Source of the DNA: an uncultured Clostridia bacterium
GTDB taxonomy: Bacteria; Bacillota; Clostridia; Peptostreptococcales; Acidaminobacteraceae
DNA: 27,293 nucleotides
Direction: 5' to 3'
Assembly: GCA_945950065.1 (NCBI GenBank)
Contig: CAMFGQ010000003.1
Span: 1 to 27,293 of the forward strand
Below the pieces are notes generated by a model. It searched no databases and was not told the DNA's origin. It saw only the letters and a program-made list of their open reading frames with translations. Position numbers and translations under genes: made by a program. Shown in pieces: positions 23,709-27,293 of this stretch; the stretch's first letter is position 1, and each line of letters opens with the position of its first letter.

Positions 23709-25557
23709 TCTCATACTCCTTTGTCAGTATTCTTGTATTCTCCATGCGTTTTGTAACACCTATCCGATCAAAGTACTCTAGATAGGTAACGATATATTTT
23801 CGACTAAGACCTAATGCATCACGCACATCGGCAATCTCCAATGTACCTTTACCCCTACCAAGACTAATTATATCATTTTTTAAACAGAAAAACAGTTCTT
23901 TTTCCATGAATATATCACTAGAAAGAGAAATAAGATCACCACTATGAATTAAATAGGAGAAAAGTTCCTCGTCTCCCTGTTCAAACTCTTTTCGGATGTC
24001 TTGGATGGAGGGGATTTCGTATCCTTTTACCGCAAAAAGCTTAAGCAAGCGTTCTTTTGCCAGTTTTTGTTCATCACTGAGCTCCAAAGTGTAGCCAAAG
24101 GGCTTGACTTGATTTCCCTGTAAAGAAATGCTTTCTTCCTGGACACCTTGTTCCATCATACGCTCAAAGACATCCCTTGCCATGTCTTTAAAGTAGCGGC
24201 TCTTAAGGACTTCCTTGTCCCAGTAGTCACGCAGAGGGTCTTCTTTCATCATCTCTGTCATAGCTTCATCAAGCTCTTCTTGCTGACGGGACATGCTGCT
24301 CTTGGTAAAGTATCGCTGCCCTAATTGAAGAAGGGAGATGTTTTCTTCCTCTAGTTTTTTCTCTAAGGAATGGCGTGATAAAACAAACTCTCGCTCGAGA
24401 TCCTCCATGGTGAAACCGTGGGGATATTTCCACCCGATGTATTCCATCCGTGTGCTAAAGTCATCCTCCTTGAGATAGGTAGCAGCACGTAGTTTATTCT
24501 TCTTACCCCAAAGGGGGCGTGCATCTAACACTTCCAGTCCACCTAAAGTCACCACAGGACTTAATTGACGTAAAATCCCCTTCTGGTGATAGAAGCTAAG
24601 GATTTCTTTTTCCAGTTCAAGTTCATAGAGATCCTCTTCTACAAAGTGAAGCTTTCCTAGGATCTCCTCAGATCCAAAGTAGACTTTGTAGGAGTCGCCT
24701 GAACGAATGCGTTCTTCTTGTCCCGGAATGCTACGTAATCGGACTAAAAGATTCTTACTATGATGGTATTTATCTTTGGTTGCCAGAATTTTTCCTGGCT
24801 CCAATTGATTCTTCTCATCACCCTGGAGCACTAGGGCTACCCTTGAGTGAGATCCTGCTACTTGTGTGGATTCACCATGGCTTTCCATGGAGCGGATTTT
24901 GAAATCCACTTTTCCAGGATAAAGACGCAATGTACTCTCAAGGGGTAGATCTGCTCCCTCTAGGGTACCCGTCACAATGTCTCCGATTCCCTTTCCTTTA
25001 AAGACTCGGTCGATAAAAAGACGTGGGTAAAATTGTTCTTGCTCTCGACTCTGGTCATACTCTGCGAAGATGAATTCTCGTATCTCTTGAATGCCATCTT
25101 TCGTCTTGGCACTGGCTCGAAAAATGGGAAAGTCTTCATAGGGTGTATTTTCAATCAGCTCCTGAATGTCCAGCTCAACTAGTTCTTGCATTTCTTCATC
25201 CACTAGATCACATTTGGTCATGACAATGAGTCCACGATGAATGTCCAAGAGATTCAAGATCTCAAAGTGCTCTTTGGTTTGTGGCATGACGCCTTCATCT
25301 GCTGCAACCACCAAGAGGACAAGGTCAATCCCTGTTACACCAGCTAACATGTTCTTGATGAAGCGTTCATGACCTGGTACATCAATGATGGAGATCTTTT
25401 CACCTTGATAATCAAGGAAAGCATAGCCACTTACAATGCTAATACCTCTCTTTTTTTCTTCACTTAAACGATCTGTACTAATCCCTGTTAAGGCCTCAAT
25501 AAGGCTGGATTTACCATGATCGATATGGCCTGCAGTTCCAACGACAAAACGGCTCAT
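23701..25557 (-). CDS. selB: Selenocysteine-specific translation elongation factor SelB
   Basis: About 618 residues. The GTPase domain carries G1 GHIDHGKSS (10-18), G2 region KKRGISI, G3 DVPGHERF and G4 TKCD (variant of NKxD, usual in SelB). Domains II/III follow, then a C-terminal region of winged-helix repeats that bind the SECIS mRNA hairpin. SelB delivers Sec-tRNA-Sec to UGA codons at the ribosome. The frame could open at 25563, but GGAGG lies only one base before that ATG. ATG 25557 has a seven-base spacing and overlaps the selA stop as ATGA. The response regulator gene overlaps its end. Confidence 0.96.
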   Translation of the reverse strand: MSRFVVGTAGHIDHGKSSLIEALTGISTDRLSEEKKRGISIVSGYAFLDYQGEKISIIDVPGHERFIKNMLAGVTGIDLVLLVVAADEGVMPQTKEHFEILNLLDIHRGLIVMTKCDLVDEEMQELVELDIQELIENTPYEDFPIFRASAKTKDGIQEIREFIFAEYDQSREQEQFYPRLFIDRVFKGKGIGDIVTGTLEGADLPLESTLRLYPGKVDFKIRSMESHGESTQVAGSHSRVALVLQGDEKNQLEPGKILATKDKYHHSKNLLVRLRSIPGQEERIRSGDSYKVYFGSEEILGKLHFVEEDLYELELEKEILSFYHQKGILRQLSPVVTLGGLEVLDARPLWGKKNKLRAATYLKEDDFSTRMEYIGWKYPHGFTMEDLEREFVLSRHSLEKKLEEENISLLQLGQRYFTKSSMSRQQEELDEAMTEMMKEDPLRDYWDKEVLKSRYFKDMARDVFERMMEQGVQEESISLQGNQVKPFGYTLELSDEQKLAKERLLKLFAVKGYEIPSIQDIRKEFEQGDEELFSYLIHSGDLISLSSDIFMEKELFFCLKNDIISLGRGKGTLEIADVRDALGLSRKYIVTYLEYFDRIGVTKRMENTRILTKEYENG

Positions 25558-26900
25558 TGACATTCCTCCAGGATGGCCTGTAGTAAAAGTGCTTCTTCAT
25601 CAGGATAGATGCAGCGCAGATCAAGAAGAAGATGATCATCTTGAATGACGCCAACTACTGCTGGATCCCTTCTACGTAGTGATAGGGATATTCGCTCGAC
25701 TTCTTTCCCTAGGGCTAGGGCGATTTTGGGGGACCGGATGGATACTTGAGGCAGTGCACCTCCTCCAACAAGACCTTCTCCCATGACGATTTCTCCCTCT
25801 ATTCCTTTTTCCTTAAAGAACTCAAGCATGGACTCACTACGCTTTTCCAGCTCTTCAAAGCTGCGGTTAAGGAAGTAGTAGATGGGAAGTTCTTCCTTCT
25901 TAGAATAATCCAATAAGGTGGCCTCTAGTGCCCCAAGGGTTAGTTTATCTACCCGTAGTACTCTGGTTAATTGACTCTTTTTCAATGTGTGGATGCGTTC
26001 TTTGCTCCCAAGGATGATGCCTGCTTGAGGGCCTCCTAGGAGTTTATCCCCACTAAAGCTAAGTAGGTCCACATGTTTATAGGCTTCTCTTACAGAGTTC
26101 TTCTCTCTAAAAAGACCTTCTTCTAAAAGAGAGCCACTTCCCACATCTTCAAAAACAGGGAGATCATACCGTTTTGCTAAGTCCTTTAGCTCTACTGCAT
26201 CAACTTGCTGCGAAAACCCACCCACATAGTAATTACTGGGGTGCACCTTCATCAGCATGCCTGTTTCTTCGGTTATAGCATTCTCATAATCCGCAAGATG
26301 GGTTCGATTGGTGGTCCCTACTTCCACAAGGCGTGCACCAGAAAGGCGCATAATCTCAGGAATACGGAAGGATTCACCGATTTCAATCATTTCCCCTCTT
26401 GAGAGAATCACTTCTTTCTCATGTGCAAAGGTGTGTAGCACAAGAAAAACAGCTGCAGCATTATTGTTCACAATGTGGGCATCTTCTGCCCCAGTTAAAT
26501 ACTGCAGATGGCGACGTAAATGATGATAGCGACTTCCCCTCTTGCCTGCTTCTAGATCAAACTCCAGATTGTTATAGCTGCGTGCAAGATGAGTCATACG
26601 CTGGATGGCAGCTTCTGAAAGAGGAGCACGCCCTAAATTGGTATGGAGCACGATTCCTGTTGCGTTGAGGACAGTTCGGAGAATATAGGGGGAGGATATC
26701 CTTTTCTTCAAATCCCCCAAAATACTCTCCTTGGTAAAGGAAATGTCCTTTCCCTTTAGCAGAGCAGCTCGTATCTCATCAATGATTTCAGTTAAATGAT
26801 GATGAAGATAAGACCGATCATAGTCACCTAGAACTTCCGTTAAGGCAGGATCCTCCAGTAGATCATGGATTTTTGGGATATTTCGTAGTTTTTCCTGCAT
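25554..26900 (-). CDS. selA: L-seryl-tRNA(Sec) selenium transferase
   Basis: This 448-residue PLP enzyme converts Ser-tRNA-Sec to Sec-tRNA-Sec with selenophosphate. The N-terminal region contacts the tRNA; the aspartate-aminotransferase fold holds VNNNAAAVFLVL (about 143-155), GTTNRTHLADYE, FEDVGSGSL and the PLP lysine K286 in SFSGDKLLGGPQAG. Length is usual for SelA. The ATG follows the selD stop directly (TAAATG) with GAGG six bases upstream. It lies between selD and selB, the normal order of a bacterial sel operon. Confidence 0.97.
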   Translation of the reverse strand: MQEKLRNIPKIHDLLEDPALTEVLGDYDRSYLHHHLTEIIDEIRAALLKGKDISFTKESILGDLKKRISSPYILRTVLNATGIVLHTNLGRAPLSEAAIQRMTHLARSYNNLEFDLEAGKRGSRYHHLRRHLQYLTGAEDAHIVNNNAAAVFLVLHTFAHEKEVILSRGEMIEIGESFRIPEIMRLSGARLVEVGTTNRTHLADYENAITEETGMLMKVHPSNYYVGGFSQQVDAVELKDLAKRYDLPVFEDVGSGSLLEEGLFREKNSVREAYKHVDLLSFSGDKLLGGPQAGIILGSKERIHTLKKSQLTRVLRVDKLTLGALEATLLDYSKKEELPIYYFLNRSFEELEKRSESMLEFFKEKGIEGEIVMGEGLVGGGALPQVSIRSPKIALALGKEVERISLSLRRRDPAVVGVIQDDHLLLDLRCIYPDEEALLLQAILEECQ

Positions 26901-27293
26901 TTATTTCCTCACAATAATCCTTTTGTGGGCCTTGGGGATGACTTCTCCAATCAAGGCAACGGGTGTCTCAACTTTTGCTTGCAGTGCTTTCATAGCTTCC
27001 TCGGCATCCTCAGCAGCAACACTGAGAATCAGTCCACCACTTGTTTGGGCGTCAAAAAGAGGAAGACTTTCTTCATAACTTAAGGCTTCGATATCTGTTC
27101 GACATTCATAAAACTTTTTATTCCCTAAGGTACCACCTGGCACCACCGCCATCTCTACCATTTCTTCAACCCGTGGTAAAAGAGGAATAGCATGGAAGTC
27201 CAGTACCGCCGTATGTCCACAGGCAAGCATCATTTCATCAAGATGCCCCATGAGTCCAAAGCCCGTAATGTCCGTTGCACTATGAGGTCGAAT
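26901..27293 (-). CDS. selD: Selenide, water dikinase (SelD), C-terminal part only
   Basis: The frame runs off the right edge, leaving about 130 residues (a normal SelD has some 340). Visible are the ATDITGFGLMGHL motif, VVPGGTLGNKKFYE, and FDAQTSGGLILSV, conserved in the AIR synthase-like C-terminal domain of SelD. The enzyme makes selenophosphate from selenide and ATP, the selenium donor for SelA. The N-terminal active-site Cys/Sec position is outside the window, so whether this SelD is itself a selenoprotein cannot be seen. It is followed immediately by selA. Confidence 0.95.
   Translation of the reverse strand: MRPHSATDITGFGLMGHLDEMMLACGHTAVLDFHAIPLLPRVEEMVEMAVVPGGTLGNKKFYECRTDIEALSYEESLPLFDAQTSGGLILSVAAEDAEEAMKALQAKVETPVALIGEVIPKAHKRIIVRK

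Noticed and set aside
1..27293. CRISPR arrays, insertion sequences or prophage genes
   Set aside because: No direct-repeat arrays, transposase or phage-like frames were seen on either strand.

Overview
The window reads as a chromosomal segment of a low-to-mid GC Gram-positive anaerobe, most likely a clostridium (Bacillota). The basis is strong AGGAGG-type ribosome binding sites, T-box leaders in front of argS and pheST, the pheS-pheT-zapA-mutS2 order, Ktr potassium uptake, and fermentative genes (indolepyruvate:ferredoxin oxidoreductase plus phosphate butyryltransferase) that point to amino-acid fermentation. A nearly complete selenocysteine system (selD partial, selA, selB and a tRNA-Sec) shows that it makes selenoproteins. 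The genus is not resolvable by reading.

Layout, left to right. (1) 1-5724, minus strand: a tightly overlapping operon of radical SAM/B12-domain protein, NAD kinase, TPR protein, phosphate butyryltransferase and indolepyruvate oxidoreductase alpha (cut by the window edge). (2) 5803-7771, minus: argS with a T-box leader and a terminator. (3) 7796-9447, plus: two tandem paralogous rhomboid proteases. The first is decayed (no start codon, one in-frame TGA); the second is intact and converges on mutS2 with overlapping stop codons. (4) 9444-15780, minus: pheS-pheT-zapA-mutS2 behind a Phe T-box leader with a clear promoter. (5) 15818-16563, minus: an AT-rich AbiEi-type antitoxin gene with a probable C-terminal frameshift, an operator-like inverted repeat around its promoter, and only a possible 9-codon relic of a toxin gene. 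(6) 16645-19442, minus: ktrB-ktrA-SpoU rRNA methyltransferase with a terminator. (7) 19436-20189, plus: plsY, tRNA-Sec one base after it, then a terminator. (8) 20219-20728, plus: an unrecognised small membrane protein. (9) 20737-27293, minus: selD-selA-selB followed without a gap by a response regulator, a sensor kinase and a GerMN-domain protein.

How the genes work together. selD, selA, selB and tRNA-Sec form the Sec insertion pathway, but the tRNA gene lies 3.5 kb away on the other strand and has its own candidate promoter inside plsY. The two-component genes share overlaps with selB, so they are probably co-transcribed with the sel genes. Two aminoacyl-tRNA synthetase units are controlled by uncharged tRNA through T-boxes. 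The ktr and plsY units are fired from divergent promoters whose -35 elements overlap.

I did not find an unmistakably new system. The most unusual points are the decayed rhomboid duplicate, the broken AbiE remnant with its operator, the sensor kinase with no normal start codon, the sel/two-component linkage, and the internal promoter candidate for tRNA-Sec. All calls come from reading the sequence and recalled family motifs; no searches were run.
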